Shown here: piece after piece, positions 1 to 11,745 of the stretch
Layout of the letters: every line of letters begins with the position of its first letter
Position numbering within the stretch: the stretch's first letter is position 1
Assembly (NCBI RefSeq): GCF_008728515.1
Contig: NC_044981.1
Location: forward strand, 113,451,702 to 113,515,701
Source: Papio anubis
Lineage: Eukaryota > Chordata > Mammalia > Primates > Cercopithecidae
Length of the DNA stretch: 64,000 bases
Reading direction: 5' to 3'
The notes under the pieces: model-generated
The model's input: the letters and a program-made list of their open reading frames with translations, nothing else
What the model was told of the DNA's origin: nothing
Databases searched by the model: none
Position numbers and translations under genes: made by a program

Positions 1-1768
1 GATAAGAGGAACTTGGTTAAATATCAAGGGTGGGATTTCGGATAAGCTGCCTTAGGAGGATTTTTTTTTTTCCCCCTAAAACTGGGCTCAGCAGGCCAAG
101 GCCAGGACTAAGTATGAGGCCTAGTTGAAAAGCGGGCTCAGAGGAGCCTGACTAAAGTTTATCTAAGACAGGAGTCCTTGCCAGGAGAAGAGATTCCAAG
201 GTCTGGAGGATCAAAGGAAAGGGAGGATGGGTGGAAGGTCAAAGTCAGAGAGGGCAACTGGCTACAAGGGAGTGACCACATGGGCACTCAGAGAAATCAG
301 TTACCAGACCTGCCCCCCTGGGAAACTGGGAAAGGCACCTGGAATACAATGGGACAATACCTGGAGTAGGACCCATAATAGAATGAATGGTTCAAATTCA
401 AAATAAAGATCTGCTTTACATATTTTTCCTATACTCTGTGTATGCTCGGCTGGTTAACAGTAGGCCAGGTAGGGGATATTGACTGCCTCCTCTTTTCCAC
501 ACTCCAGGTGTAGTGCTGGGGTAGTATTTTGAAAGGTTATCTTGTTTTTAACATTAATCACACTTGCCGACTTCTCTGCAGACACCTCTCCTTAATGATG
601 AGTCAGCTGTTTAGAACTATACCTAGACCGTTTTAAACAGCATTCTCAAGTCAGAGGAGAGAGCTACACACAAAGCAAGGAACTGCAGTTTCAGTCCTCA
701 CAGTCACTGGCCATTGGTCCCAGGAGTCTCCAGTCCATTGCAGCTGCTGACCAATATCTAAAGATGGATGAAGTTAGACTGGTAGAGTGTGCTTATGTTG
801 ACTCTTCTCTTGATAACTCTGTGTTACTTTAAGTTATTTAATCATGGGCAACATTCTCCTGGAAAACTGCTGATGGATTAAAATATGATGCTTTGTTGAG
901 CCTATGTTGAGTGCTGTTGTCCTTCTAGGGTAAGCCATAGTAAAGCCTGAGAAGTCTGCCTCCCTACCTACTAACAAAAGAAACAAGCTATTGAACATCA
1001 AACAGCAGCTTGGGATATTCATTTACTTCCATCAAGTCATTTAAAGTTTGTCAATGAAGTAGGTTACAGGGTTAAATCAGAAATCCCACAGGTTCTGGAT
1101 TCATTGAAATGGATTTCTATTTATTGTCAATGCTTAACTTCAGGGAGTTAATTATGCATTTTTATTGATGAGAAACAAACCAGACCAAAATGAATGTGGC
1201 ATTTGAATGAAGTGAGGAGTTTTTTTGTTGTTTTTGATGTTTTGTTTTTTATAAAACCTTATTCCAAGCAATGCAGATAAGGACCTGGTTCAAATGATTC
1301 CTCCCAAAACGCACTTGGTTACTATTGTTTCCAGAGCTCAGCAGAGACGCTCCAGGGGAATGAAATCTTCCTCCTTCCCACTGTTCTGTTGTCTTTGAAA
1401 ACAGCAGAACTGCCAAGATCAGCAGTTTGAAGGCTTCCTTTGAAGTGTTCCTCATGCCTTTTTCATTGGCTTGAGCAAAACAAGCACCTAGACTGTGTGC
1501 CCAGTCACCAGGGGGAACACCCAGGGGGTCAGGCAACCAGCGCAGCTTAATGAGCAATGGCACAGTGAAGACAGGGAGCTGTGGGTGCCAGGGTCAGATC
1601 TGAGAACTCAGGATCACCGAGGAAGTCACTATCAATACTTTCCAAAAAATGACGTGGATCTGGGGTAGAACAGGGAGAGGTGGTCAGGGGCCCTGCTTGC
1701 ACATCGCAGGCCTAGAACTATCACTCTGGGACCTGGAACCTCTGGGCTATCTTTAAAGTACACATTTG
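1..1768. other. No gene recognised; unassigned sequence
   Basis: Only short ORFs (up to about 104 codons) are present and none resembles a known protein. There is a T-run followed by C at about 61-76. I recognise no repeat family with confidence, although the text around 1-400 has the look of old retroviral internal sequence. Confidence 0.5.
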
Positions 1769-1880
1769 ATGGGTGGATAGGTGCAGCAAACCACTGTGAC
1801 ACACGTATACCTATGTAACAAACCTATACATTCTGCACTTGTATCCTTGAACTTAAAGTAAAATAAAAAAAAATTTTTTT
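1769..1880 (+). mobile_element. L1PA 3' end, extreme 5' truncation
   Basis: About 110 bp matching the end of the L1PA 3'UTR (the stretch with GTATACCTATGTAACAAACC) followed by an A-rich tail. It is flanked by AAGTACACATTTG (1756-1768) and AAGTTCACATTTG (1881-1893), 12 of 13 bases identical, read as the target-site duplication. It carries only the last part of the 3'UTR and no ORF2 sequence. Confidence 0.85.
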
Positions 1881-2995
1881 AAGTTCACATTTGTCAAAAG
1901 GACTGGATATGCCCCTTAATTTATAATTGTGGAAAAAAGCAATATCTGCCTCATAAATATGAGAGAAAATGTTTCAAGATGCAATTAGGGAAAACAATCT
2001 TTTCAATCTTCCAGGGAATAGATTAAAAGACTCTGTGGAAATGAACAAAAACCAACTAAATGAGAAATGCAGAGGCTGCAATTTATTCAGAGACTGCAAT
2101 TGCAAAGGAGTCGGCCAGTGTCACTGTGTTTGGCAGAGAATCAAAGGCAGGCAGAGGACTGGGAAGGTGTTTAATGGAAAACAGAGAAGCTTCCCGTGTG
2201 CCCCAACTGAAGATTGTTGGTGGGGGAACTGCAGGTGGGCTGTCTAGGAGCCAATCACTCATGTGATTGGCTAGGGCATTCCCTGGTTGGTCCTAAATTG
2301 GAAGTGGGGACAAAAATTAGGGAAGTTATCTATTATTAATCAAGTCCTGGGCACTTGAGGCTGACTGTTACAGAAGTTATTATTTACCTTTTTGGATTGT
2401 TTAAAGAGATAGGTCTCAGGCTTCCCAAGTAGGACTTATAGCAGCCTGGCTTCCTGGGTTGTTTACTGGAGATAAGGGGTTTGATTTCCTGAGTAGGTTG
2501 TGGGTTAGAGACCTGTTTTTGTATACGGTCTGGCCATTGTCTCATGATAATTCAGTTTCTCAGCAGTAACCTCAAACAAGGAGAACAGAAGGTGGGAAGA
2601 GGAGCTTATGAGTTAAGCCATGTCATTTCTCCAGGAAGAAACTGTAACTGGGATTTCATGAATATGGATTAAAATTAAAATGGATATTTCTTTGTGCTTT
2701 ATAACTCTCATGCGTATTTGGTTTACTTGGCCACGTGGCTTCTAGATCCACATTCTCCCATGCTTCTTGCAGGAGGGACCTAGTACCCTGCTGAACGGGA
2801 AGAAAGGGTGCTCCTCTACCCTTCCTCAGCTTGTGAGCTCCAGAGATCCCTTCCTTGGAGACAAGGGCAATCTTGGTTTGGAGAGAAGGGAGAAACAGAA
2901 ATCTTATCTTTTAAAATAACTGTAATTTGGATTAAACTATTCCAGTGTCTAAGGTAAAATGAGAGTTTGACTCTGGATGTCAGTACTTGATCAGA
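1881..2995. other. No gene recognised; contains a perfect short hairpin
   Basis: No coding sequence or certain repeat. ORFs at 1969-2247 and 2060-2266 overlap in different frames and look like chance. A perfect inverted repeat lies at 2250-2271: 9-bp arms GCCAATCAC / GTGATTGGC around TCAT. The surrounding 2240-2580 has an LTR-like feel but no family was assigned. Confidence 0.45.
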
Positions 2996-3416
2996 TGTTG
3001 CCTCAGCCTGCTGAGGCTACCTTCACAAAATACCACAGACTGGGCAGCTGAAACAATAGCCATTTATTTTCTCACAGTTCTGGAGGCTGGAAGTCCAAGA
3101 TTAAGGTGCTGGCAAATTTGGTTTCATTCTGAGGCCTCTTCTCTTGGCTTGTAGGTGGCCACCACATAGCTGTGTGCTGACATGGCATTTCCTCCATGCA
3201 TGCTCCGAGAGAGAGGGAGAAAGGGAAAAAGAGAGAGAGAGGTTTGTGGTATCTCTTTTTATAAAGACAGTAATCCTATTGAATCAGGGCCCCACCCTTA
3301 TGACCTCATTTAAGCTTAAATATTTTCTTAAAGGCTCAATTTCTAAATATATTCATACTGGGAGTTAGGGCTTCAACAAATGAATTTTGGGGGGACACAA
3401 TATTCAGTCCATAACA
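2996..3416 (-). mobile_element. MLT1-type MaLR LTR
   Basis: Reads as the reverse complement of an MLT1 LTR: a CCACAGACTGGG segment, CTCACAGTTCTGGAGGCTGG, a GA-rich tract at about 3207-3241, the GGGCCCCACCCTTATGACC segment, and the terminal CAGTCCATAACA. The ends fit TG...CA. I could not identify a clean 5-bp duplication. It is a solo LTR with no internal sequence beside it. Confidence 0.85.
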
Positions 3417-3912
3417 GATGCAGAGGGCAGACACATTCTGCTGGAAGGTGACATTCTATCTGCCTGTAGGTGTGTAGTGAAAGCCAATGAGAGGACCACT
3501 CAGTTGTTCTTAGCTGATTAATAATTCCTACTGCCCTACAAATAAGAACATAGAAAAATCAAGTTATAGAGTTTTAAGATTTAATATGTTTTTGATTATG
3601 GGACAAGAATCTTCACCTAAGATGTAGATTGATCAAATAATAATAATCTGATCAAATCACAAGAAGTTTTAAAGTGTGATGGTATTTAAGAGGTGCCATC
3701 TTTTTTTCTGAGATAGGATTTTGAGATAAAAAGACACATAAGTCAATATAAACATGGCCTTTTAAGGATACCACAGATCCTTAAAGAGAGATTAAGTTTT
3801 ACTAAATACTACCTATCTCATATTACTCCTTGGCTACTAAACCTTCCATTGTTTTCCATCCTTGACAGATCAAAGTCCAAACTCTCTAACCCCAGCCTAT
3901 CTTTCTAAAATT
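3417..3912. other. Unassigned AT-rich sequence
   Basis: No gene, RNA or repeat recognised between the MLT1 LTR and the next Alu. Confidence 0.5.
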
Positions 3913-3928
3913 CTCTCCTAGTTTTTCT

Positions 3929-4225
3929 TTTCTTTTTTTTTGAGATGGAGTTTCACTCTTGTTGCCTAGGCTGAAGTGCAATAGCGTGATCTCTGCTCAC
4001 TGCAATCTCTCCCTCCCAGGTCGAAGTGATTCTCCTGCCTCAGCCTGTCAAGTAGCTTGGATTACAGGTGCGCACCACCATGGCCGGCTGATTTTTTATA
4101 TTGCTAGTAGAGATAGCGTTTCACCATGTTGGCCAGGCTGGTCTCAAACTTCTGGCCTAAGGTGATCTGCCCTGCTTTGACCTCCCAAAGTGCTGGAATT
4201 ACAGGCATAAGCCACTGCGTCTGGC
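3929..4225 (-). mobile_element. Alu, near full length
   Basis: T-rich tract then GAGATGGAGTTTCACTCTTG and the rest of both Alu arms in reverse complement, ending at CTGGC. It is bounded by a perfect 16-bp TSD, CTCTCCTAGTTTTTCT, at 3913-3928 and 4226-4241. The small ORF across it is an Alu artefact. Confidence 0.97.
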
Positions 4226-4249
4226 CTCTCCTAGTTTTTCTATGCTAGT

Positions 4250-4495
4250 AATAGTAGTAATAAAAGTCATTACTTACTGAACACTCACTGCTACTAAGCC
4301 CTATGCTAAATGCTTTACATGCATTGTTGTTAGTCATAATAAGCATATGAAATAGATACTAACATCTCCCTTTTGACAGAGGAAGTTAAGTAACTTGCCT
4401 AAGGGCCCCAGAGTTATTCAGCCAGGATTCTCACTCAGGAAGTGGAACTCCTCTCCAGGACCATCTGACTCTAGAGCTCTTAACCACTATATACC
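4250..4495 (-). mobile_element. MIR
   Basis: Reverse-complement MIR with the conserved core: the ACAGAGGAAGTTAAGTAACT stretch, then TTGCCTAAGGGC, ending near GCTCTTAACCACTATA (the tRNA-derived head of MIR). Diverged, as expected for this old SINE. Confidence 0.8.
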
Positions 4496-5084
4496 TAAAC
4501 TGTTCCCCACCTGCAGGCATGGTTTTCTGAAAATATTCCTTTCCTGCTCTTGGTCTCTTTAAGGTTGTTATGTCTAGTGCTGTAGGCCCCCCAAAAGAAT
4601 ATGCCCTTAAAATGCTGAGCCAAGTTCATAAAATAAAATGTCTTGAAATGAAGTAGACTTTCCTAAGCAAGACAGCAAACCCAGAAGTCATAAAGGAAAG
4701 TTGAGACATATTTGATTATATGCATTGTTAAAAAATTGTTTGTCTTTTGTCATTGAAAAGACACATAGTAGACCAAAAAAAAAAATTTGGTATATATACT
4801 CAAAGGGGATCATCTCAGATTTTTGGAGTTTTCTTTCTGTGCAGCTCTCTCCTCTCGCGTATTCTGCCCTGTGAACCCTAGCTGCCTTGATCTCCCTTGA
4901 ATATCAACTTCATCTCCTTAATTTAAGGAAATCTGCTGGGCTCTACCTAGATTACCACTCCCTCTCTCATGGCCTGAAAATACAAGGTTATATGCTAGAG
5001 CAATCATAGGACTCACTTTACTCATTAATTTTTTTCCTTTTTTCTTAGGAATTATTTTTCTTCATTGCCTGATATCTATTGTCT
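4496..5084. other. Unassigned sequence
   Basis: No gene or certain repeat. It contains an A-run at about 4777-4786. Confidence 0.45.
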
Positions 5085-5515
5085 CGAAAATTGTTGTTTT
5101 ATGTATTTTGTCTAGTTTTTTAGTTGTTTCAGGTGGGAAGGAAAATTATGTTTCTCTATCTTGACCAAAAAAGAGAGACTCTACATGGACTTCTTAACTA
5201 TATTTAGTCTACTAATCCATGAACATTGTATAAGTCTTCATTTACGTACAGCTTGTTTAATTTTTCTTAGCAAATATTCTTTTAGTTTTCAGTGTAGAGG
5301 ACTTCTAGCTATTGTTTTAGATTTATTCCTAGGTATTTGATTTTTAAAAATGTCTTTCTGGTGCCCTTTACTGTTTCTAGCAGATCTATGCTTCTATCTG
5401 GTATCAATTCCATTGGACCTGAAAAACTTATTTTTAACATTTCTTATTGTGCTGGCTTGCTGGACATGAATTAAGTAAACTTTTATTGATCTGCAAATGT
5501 TTGGCTTTTTAAAAA
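5085..5515 (-). mobile_element. L1M fragments, minus strand
   Basis: The segment with GTATTTTGTCTAG and TTTAGTTGTTTC (about 5100-5135) recurs in the L1M 3' region near 24260-24290. About 5200-5345 (CCATGAACATTG ... TTATTCCTAGGTATTTGATTT) matches the reverse complement of L1 ORF2. About 5350-5510 matches another part of the L1M 3' region. The mixture suggests a rearranged or composite L1M. It is non-coding. Confidence 0.65.
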
Positions 5516-8150
5516 CTATGATTTTGTAGCTTATCCTGCTTGTTCTCCTTGTTAGGATCTCTATAATGTTTTAAAATATTTTAAAGCAACTTATTCTAAA
5601 ACAAAATCTCACATGGAATCTGAATACATAAAACAGACCAAACGTGAATATCCTGGTTAAAAACATATTTGAGTAGGGGCTGCCAGAGGGGAGGACGATG
5701 TTTTCATTACTCTTTGCAATGTCTACTTGGAGAAATGTTTGAGTTGTTTGAAAATTTCTGGTCTGATTATCAAGTGTAAATCTCTTGTTTGGGGGCCCTG
5801 GTCTTCACTGTATGGTTTGGCTTTCTCAATGTTTTCAATGTCCAGTAGTCTCTTTTCTTTTTACGTGCCTCGGCTTATGTTGTTCCCTCCTCATGGGATG
5901 CTTGCCTGTGTACCAATTTAAATTGCTTACCCTGGAGGGTCCAGTTCACCCTTAAGGATCTCTGCATCCTCAGAATGGTTATGGCCATTACTATTTGGGC
6001 CCTACAATTTAGACATAATCTGCTGTGGTACATCTTCTCCTAGTTTGGTTAGGGTTACTTTTGCCTTGCTAGCTGGACATCCTTCCTTCCAGGTAGCGAC
6101 TATGTTGGAACTTTTCTTATATCTTATTTGAGGTTGGGAGGCATAAGTGAGTTATGAATATTTGCTGCTATCACCACTCTGGAAACATAAAAACTGTCTT
6201 TTGGTTGATGACTCTATGTGAGCAAAGGTTGTTCTGTGTTCATGAATTAGCATCTTTGTCTTGAAGCCCACATGACTTACACTTAAAATGAGCCAGTTTG
6301 GGATCCCTGTCAGCTCTTCTGAGCCAGGTGTCTGTCTTTGTTTCCACAGTTATGCCATGGGCTATTGGCTCCATGTGTCTTTTTAGTTAATAGTGATGCA
6401 TGAATACCCATCATACAGACATTTAAAGTGTCCTGCTTCTTCCATCCTTCCTCCCCTGAGCTGGTCAGGTGCAGCCATGCTAGCTTGTGCTCCATCAAGC
6501 CTTGCCTCAATGGGGTAGACTGGCTGTATTCCAGAACCACACTTCAGTAGGATTAATGTGACTGTAAGAGGCGCCAACTGAGAGTGTGTCTTTTTCCTGA
6601 TATGCACCGAGCTGTCAGCAACACAACTGGCCAATTGCAAGGTGGCACCCAGAATATCTAGGCAGGCTCTCAACATGTAATTGTGAGGATTTGGAATTAG
6701 TATGTTACTCTTGATTCAGCCTGATTGCTTTTCCCAGAAACAGCTATTTCTAGGCAGACCAGACTCAAGGAGATTTCTAGAAGATGGTTTTGTCTTCATC
6801 CCCAGGGAAATCAGAGCAGTTTACCTTTCCCTTCTTTGGGGTAACTCAGCCAGTCCTTTTCCTCAGTGTTTTCTTTTTGAATCTTGGGGATTGTTATGGT
6901 GCTAACAATACCTACCTTGTAGCATTGTTATGAAGATTTAAGAAGGTGCTAGCTTCTTTAAATTTTATGGGCATTCTTCAATATGCATGTTTTCAAGGCC
7001 GTTTCTGCACATTATGCATATTATTTGTGCATGTTTTATGAATTTTCTTCAAGCCTTTTTATGAGGAGCTTGAGGCCAAAGCAACAAAGAAAACACATAA
7101 ACAACAACAAGGTTGTTTTCCTTAAAAGGTCTAGACTTTAAAGAGTCCAGCTCTAAGTTCTAAGACCACAGACTGAATTCTCATTACAGCATTCAGATCA
7201 AATTGATGGCACATCTAGAGTTGGAGTATATGGGCCCTGAAGTTGCAAGGAATTGAAAGCTACGTATTAAGAGACCCAAAATGTGTATAGGTGCTTCTAA
7301 CTGAGGGGGAGTTTTCATTATACTTCCAGGGGTGCACTCAATTACAATTTTTGTTCATCAGATTTACATATCTTCCTCAAAAAATAAAAAACAAAAAAAA
7401 CTTCCACTGTGTCTTTTAGTAGTATCCAAGCCTGTGCCTTCATTCTGCTTTCCTTAAATCATTTGCCCAGTTGGCGCTCTGTAGCTCTGAGCTTTACACT
7501 GATAAAAGCTGAAACTGAAAATCTACTGGGTAATCAGGTGGTAGACTGGGACTGTATTAACAATTCAAAATGAAATGTGCTTGGGGGTTTTGTAGCTTTA
7601 AGTCCAGCTTTAAGTTTTCATGAAATGGGTGAATCCTGCCTTCTGATATTGGGTATGGGAACAGCTGGTCAAATGACTATGAGGATCGCCAGGAAGTTTA
7701 TAGTAGGACAGTACATTCTCTCCCCTGCTTTGCAAAGGGGGTTATTGTTGTTAAAATTCCTTGGGACTTGGATTGCACCATTTGAGTACTTTATCATCTC
7801 AGTTCTGAAATGAAATCTCTGGGGAGCGGAAGGACTGAAACCTTGGCTGGCAGCAGTGATGGAGGAAACGGGCCCTCTTACTAGCTCAATGGGTGAGGGG
7901 ATTTACTGCTGGTGTAGATAAGATTCGATGTAGTTAGACATTGTCAACACATCCTGGTGTAAACGCAGTGCCCTTCCTTGACTTTCCCAAGGGAAAAACA
8001 GGCTTTCATTTCTCAACGACAGCACTGAAAACATCTTCCTTGTAAAGGCAGCTGAGACACTGGTCTTTAAAGGTCTTCGTTGCTGGGCAGACTTAAGAAT
8101 GTAATCTGATGTGCAGTGTTATCATGTATATGTGGACATGTTTACAAGTG
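5516..8150. other. No gene recognised; mostly unassigned
   Basis: ORFs here (5727-5921, the overlapping minus pair 6310-6676, 7577-7813) are under 100 codons, overlap in conflicting frames or lack any family resemblance. Part of about 5860-5950 vaguely resembles L2, but not well enough to call. Confidence 0.45.
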
Positions 8151-8164
8151 CATGTATTATTTTA

Positions 8165-8477
8165 TTTTAATGTTAATTTTTATCATTTCTTTTGAGATGG
8201 AGTTTTGATCTTGTCACCCAGGCTGGAGTGCAGTGGCGTGATCTTAGCTTGCTGCAACCTCTGCCTCCTGGGTTCAAGTGATTCTCCTGCCTCAGCCTTC
8301 TGAGTAGCTGGGATTACAGGTGCCTGCCACCATGCCTGGCTAATTTTTTGTATTTTTAGTAGAGACAGGGTTTCACCATGTTGGCCAGCCTGGTCTTCAA
8401 CTCCTGATCTCAGGTGATCAGCCTGCCTTGCCTCTCAAAGTGCTGGGATTACAGGCATGAACCACCGTACCAGGTCA
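8165..8477 (-). mobile_element. Alu, near full length
   Basis: Both Alu arms in reverse complement; the Alu body begins at about 8193 after a degenerate T-rich tail. A 14-bp direct repeat CATGTATTATTTTA flanks it (8151-8164 and 8478-8491). Confidence 0.95.
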
Positions 8478-8654
8478 CATGTATTATTTTAAATGTAATT
8501 TTGCACATGGGGCATATCTGCAGGAAATAAGTATTTACTACTTGATGGTATTGGTATCAGCTTAGATTATAATGACAGTGGCTCCAGGATCTCTCAAAGG
8601 AAGGAATGAACTAAGCTCCACTGTAGCCATTTTTGTGCTTGGCTTTGCGTTGGT

Positions 8655-8775
8655 TGTTTATTCACTCGATGATTCATTCTTTCATTCAACACTTTGCACA
8701 AGCATTGCTTGTGCAGGCTGGGTACTGAAGACATACCTTGAAAAGCACAGATTGTCCCATTAAGAGATTACAGCA
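8655..8775 (-). mobile_element. Possible L2 3' end
   Basis: TCATTCTTTCATTCAACA followed by CAGGCTGGGTACTGAAGACA resembles the reverse complement of the L2 3' terminus. It is short and diverged. Confidence 0.4.
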
Positions 8776-9107
8776 GTATAAGAGAGACAAAATGAACAGG
8801 TATTTACTACATAGCAGGAAATGGGGGAGGTGGAGAACACTTTGGAGGGTCTCAGTCTCAGGGTAGGGGGCCTAGGAAGAAGAAAGAGTCCTGCAAGAAA
8901 TGACCACAGCTTTATATTACAAAATTTGGTGGCACAAGGCTCACACTCATTCTCCATCTTGCATTCTGTTTTTTTTTTTTAATTTCCCTATTTTTTATGT
9001 TCATTCTTCTGCATGAACTTTGTATTATTTTTATCAAATTCCAAATTTAGACTACATCAAACTTATAGACTAATTTAGGGAAAATCACTCTCTTTATCAG
9101 GATTGAA

Positions 9108-9400
9108 TTTTTTTTTTTTTTTTTTGAGATGGACTCTGTCGACCAAGCTGGAGTGCAATGGCACAATCTCGGCTCACTGCAACTTCTGCCTCCCGTGTTC
9201 AAGCGATTCTCCTGCCTCAGCCTCCCGAGTAGCTGGGATTACAGAAGCCCACCACTATGCCCAGCTAATTTTTTGTGTTTTTGGTAGAGATGGGATTTCA
9301 CTATGTTGGTCATGCTGGTCTCTAACTCCTGACCTTGTGATTCCCCTGCCTCAGCCTCCCAATGTGCTGGGATTACAGGCGTCAGCCACTGCACCCGGCC
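9108..9400 (-). mobile_element. Alu
   Basis: A T18 tract then GAGATGGACTCTGTCGACC and both Alu arms, ending GCACCCGGCC. A small deletion near the start removes part of the usual sequence before TCTGTCGACC. No clear TSD found. Confidence 0.95.
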
Positions 9401-9619
9401 TTCACATTACATTTTATAACTGGTCATTTGGAAATAAAAGAGCTAGTGACATTGGATATTTATTTTTTACCTGGGTATAGAGTGCTCCCACCAGACACAG
9501 GCAATTCCCCCCTTATTTACTCATTGCCTTAGGTCAAGTTCCCTGGGAAACAGACTTGAAGTTGGAGGTCTATGTGCAGAAGTTTTATGGGACTGTTCCC
9601 TCAAGAACACATCCATGAG

Positions 9620-9945
9620 TGGCTGGGTGCTGTGCTTATGCCTGTAATCCCAGCACTTTGGGAGGCTGAGGTGGGTGGATCACCTGAGCTCAGGAGTGTG
9701 AGACTAGCCCGGGCAACATGGGAAAACCCCATCTCTACAAAAAACATAAAATTAGCCAGGCATGGTGGCATGCGCCTGTAGACCCAGCTACTCAGAAGGC
9801 TGAGGTGGGAGGATTGCTTGAGCCTAGGAGGCGGAGGTTGCAGTAAGCTGAGATTGTGCCACTGCACTCCAGCATGGGAGAAGATAGACCTTGTCAGAAA
9901 AAAAAAAAAAAAAGAAAGAAAAAAAAAGAAAAAAAAGGAAAGAAA
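9620..9945 (+). mobile_element. Alu with G-interrupted poly(A) tail
   Basis: Starts GGCTGGGTGCTGTG and runs through both arms to a 47-nt A-rich tail with G interruptions (about 9899-9945). An 11-bp TSD ACATCCATGAG lies at 9609-9619 and 9946-9956. The insertion splits an older repeat that continues at 9957. Confidence 0.97.
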
Positions 9946-9956
9946 ACATCCATGAG

Positions 9957-10300
9957 GGGTGAGGGAGGGAAGCAGGATTGGGAGAGGGAGAAATGAACCG
10001 CAGCAAGGTTGCAACAGGGACCTCAGCTGCTCCCACAGGGAGCTCCAGAGCTGAGATGATCCTACTGAGTTGTCCTGAATTGGAGTAAGGAGGCAAGGCC
10101 TTTGTATCCCTACATTAACCCCTCACTGGATGTGGGCTACCTTGGAGGAGGGGATGTAAACTTGAGCCAGGCAGTTCCCTTTAGCAGAGAGTAAATTTAG
10201 CAGCCATTAGAAGTGAATACTCCAGGCTGCTGGGGAACAGGGTGTCTTGGTCTTGAAGGGAAGAGCTTGGCTGGGTACCACAGCATCCACTACACTGATA
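9957..10300. repeat. Old dispersed repeat, probably retrovirus-derived
   Basis: Shares blocks with 53190-53530 in the same order and orientation: GCAGG(A/G)TTGGGA, CTCAGCTGCTCCCA versus CTCAGCTGATCCCA, and TCACTGGATGTGGGCT versus TCATTGGATGTGGGCT. The copy at 53 kb lies next to minus-strand ERV-L-like sequence, so this is likely an internal or LTR-proximal part of such an element. Family not assigned. Confidence 0.55.
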
Positions 10301-10689
10301 CTGGCTTTCTTAGATCCCTAAAAGACTACCAGCAAGGACACTAACAACACTGAGAAGCCCAACAGGTCAAAAAATATCTAGGTAGCTGCTCCTTCCTTTA
10401 CCTTTAAAAGTCTTGCTATTTAAATTTACCTTTTAGAGGCTTGTATTTCACTATTGCTTTTAATGAAGTTTTTTGAACACCAGTGACCTTCATTTTGAAC
10501 TCACATTAATATTCCTTAGAGTATTAAATAATTATTCTCAGTATAGGGGAAATTTCCAAGAATAGAACAGTGGGTCTTCAGTCCAAATACTATTGGATGA
10601 AATTTTAAAATGCTTTGACCAGTCCAGACCTGCTGAGAAAAATGCCAACTCCTCCCAACACACATTTACAGGAAGACTTACATATAACC
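10301..10689. other. Unassigned sequence
   Basis: No gene or confident repeat. ORFs on both strands here are short and overlap L1M sequence downstream. Confidence 0.45.
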
Positions 10690-10985
10690 ATTTCTTTGCT
10701 TTATCTCTCAACTTTATTGGGATGTAATTACGTAAAACAAAACCCATCTATTTTAAGTGTAGAGTTGGATGAGTTTGACAAATGTATACACCCATGTAAT
10801 CACCATGCCAATGAAGGTATAGAACATTTCCATCATCCCTTTGCAGTTCAACCTCCTACTGTTCTCTCACTCTGCACCCAGGCAACCACTGGTCTGCTTT
10901 TTGTCACTATAAATTAGGTGAAGAAGTTTCATATATTTGGATCCATATAGTATGTATTCTTTTATGTCTGATGTCTTTCATTTGC
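10690..10985 (-). mobile_element. L1M 3' end, first copy
   Basis: Reverse complement of an L1M 3' end: ACTTTATTGGGATGTAATTA, GACAAATGTATACACCCATG, AGAACATTTCCATCA, CAGGCAACCACTGGTCTGC. A second copy of the same segment follows directly at 10997. Confidence 0.75.
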
Positions 10986-10996
10986 TGTAGTATTTA

Positions 10997-11215
10997 AAAA
11001 ATAGTTTTATTGAGGTATACTTTGCATCCAATATAACTCATTTATTTTAAGTGAACAGTCAGATAACCTGACAAATGTATACAATCATGTAATCACTGCC
11101 ACAATCAAGATAAGACATAGAACATTTCCATGGCCCTCCAAAAGGCTCTCATTACCCTTTGCAGTCAATCCCTTGTCTGCAGTGTCTAATCTGCTGTTAA
11201 TCTTATCATTTATAT
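10997..11215 (-). mobile_element. L1M 3' end, second copy in tandem
   Basis: Repeats the preceding segment with independent changes: TTTTATTGAGGTATACTTTG, GACAAATGTATACAATCATG, AGAACATTTCCATGG. It has the same orientation, so two L1M 3' ends lie head to tail. Confidence 0.75.
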
Positions 11216-11745
11216 GTCTCATATCAGATTTTTTTTAACCTCTGCAAGTTCCATTTGGGTCTTTTTCATATCTCCCATTTCTTTTATCATTATCTTTATG
11301 TTTTCTTTTATATCTTTGAACATGTTAATAAGATTTTAAAATCTTAATCTTTTAATATTAAATCTTTTAAGGTCCTTCTCTACCAATTTTATTATATCTG
11401 GCATTTCTGAGTCTAATTGATTGATTCTTCTCCTGGTTATAGGTAATCTTGTTTCTTTACATGCTTTGTGATTTTTGATTGGATCTTGGGCACTGCCAAT
11501 TTTATGCTGTTGAGTGCTCATTTTGCTGTATTTATTTAATGAATACTGACTCTTTTCCTTTTTTAGGAGTTAAGTTACTTGGGATCAGTTTTATCTTTTT
11601 AAGACTTTATTTTAAGCTTGTTATGGTGGGCCCACCATATCCTTTACTTAGGGCTAATTTAGCCCCTCTACTCTGGCATCATGATTCTTGCCAATACATT
11701 GTTATTGGTTTTTCCTTGAAGACTTTAAAAATTTTTTATTCCTTA
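11216..11745 (-). mobile_element. L1M 3' region
   Basis: GTTCCATTTGGGTCTTTTTC, CTGGCATTTCTGAGTCTAAT and GGTTATAGGTAATCTTG correspond to blocks seen again at 22980-23260. Minus strand, non-coding. It is followed by an A/T-rich stretch before the L1 at 11862. Confidence 0.75.

Noticed and set aside
9103..9480. 125-codon plus ORF and the 137-codon minus ORF at 9601-10014 as genes
   Set aside because: Both run through Alu elements and their poly(A/T) tails; the peptides are the well-known Alu-frame artefact.
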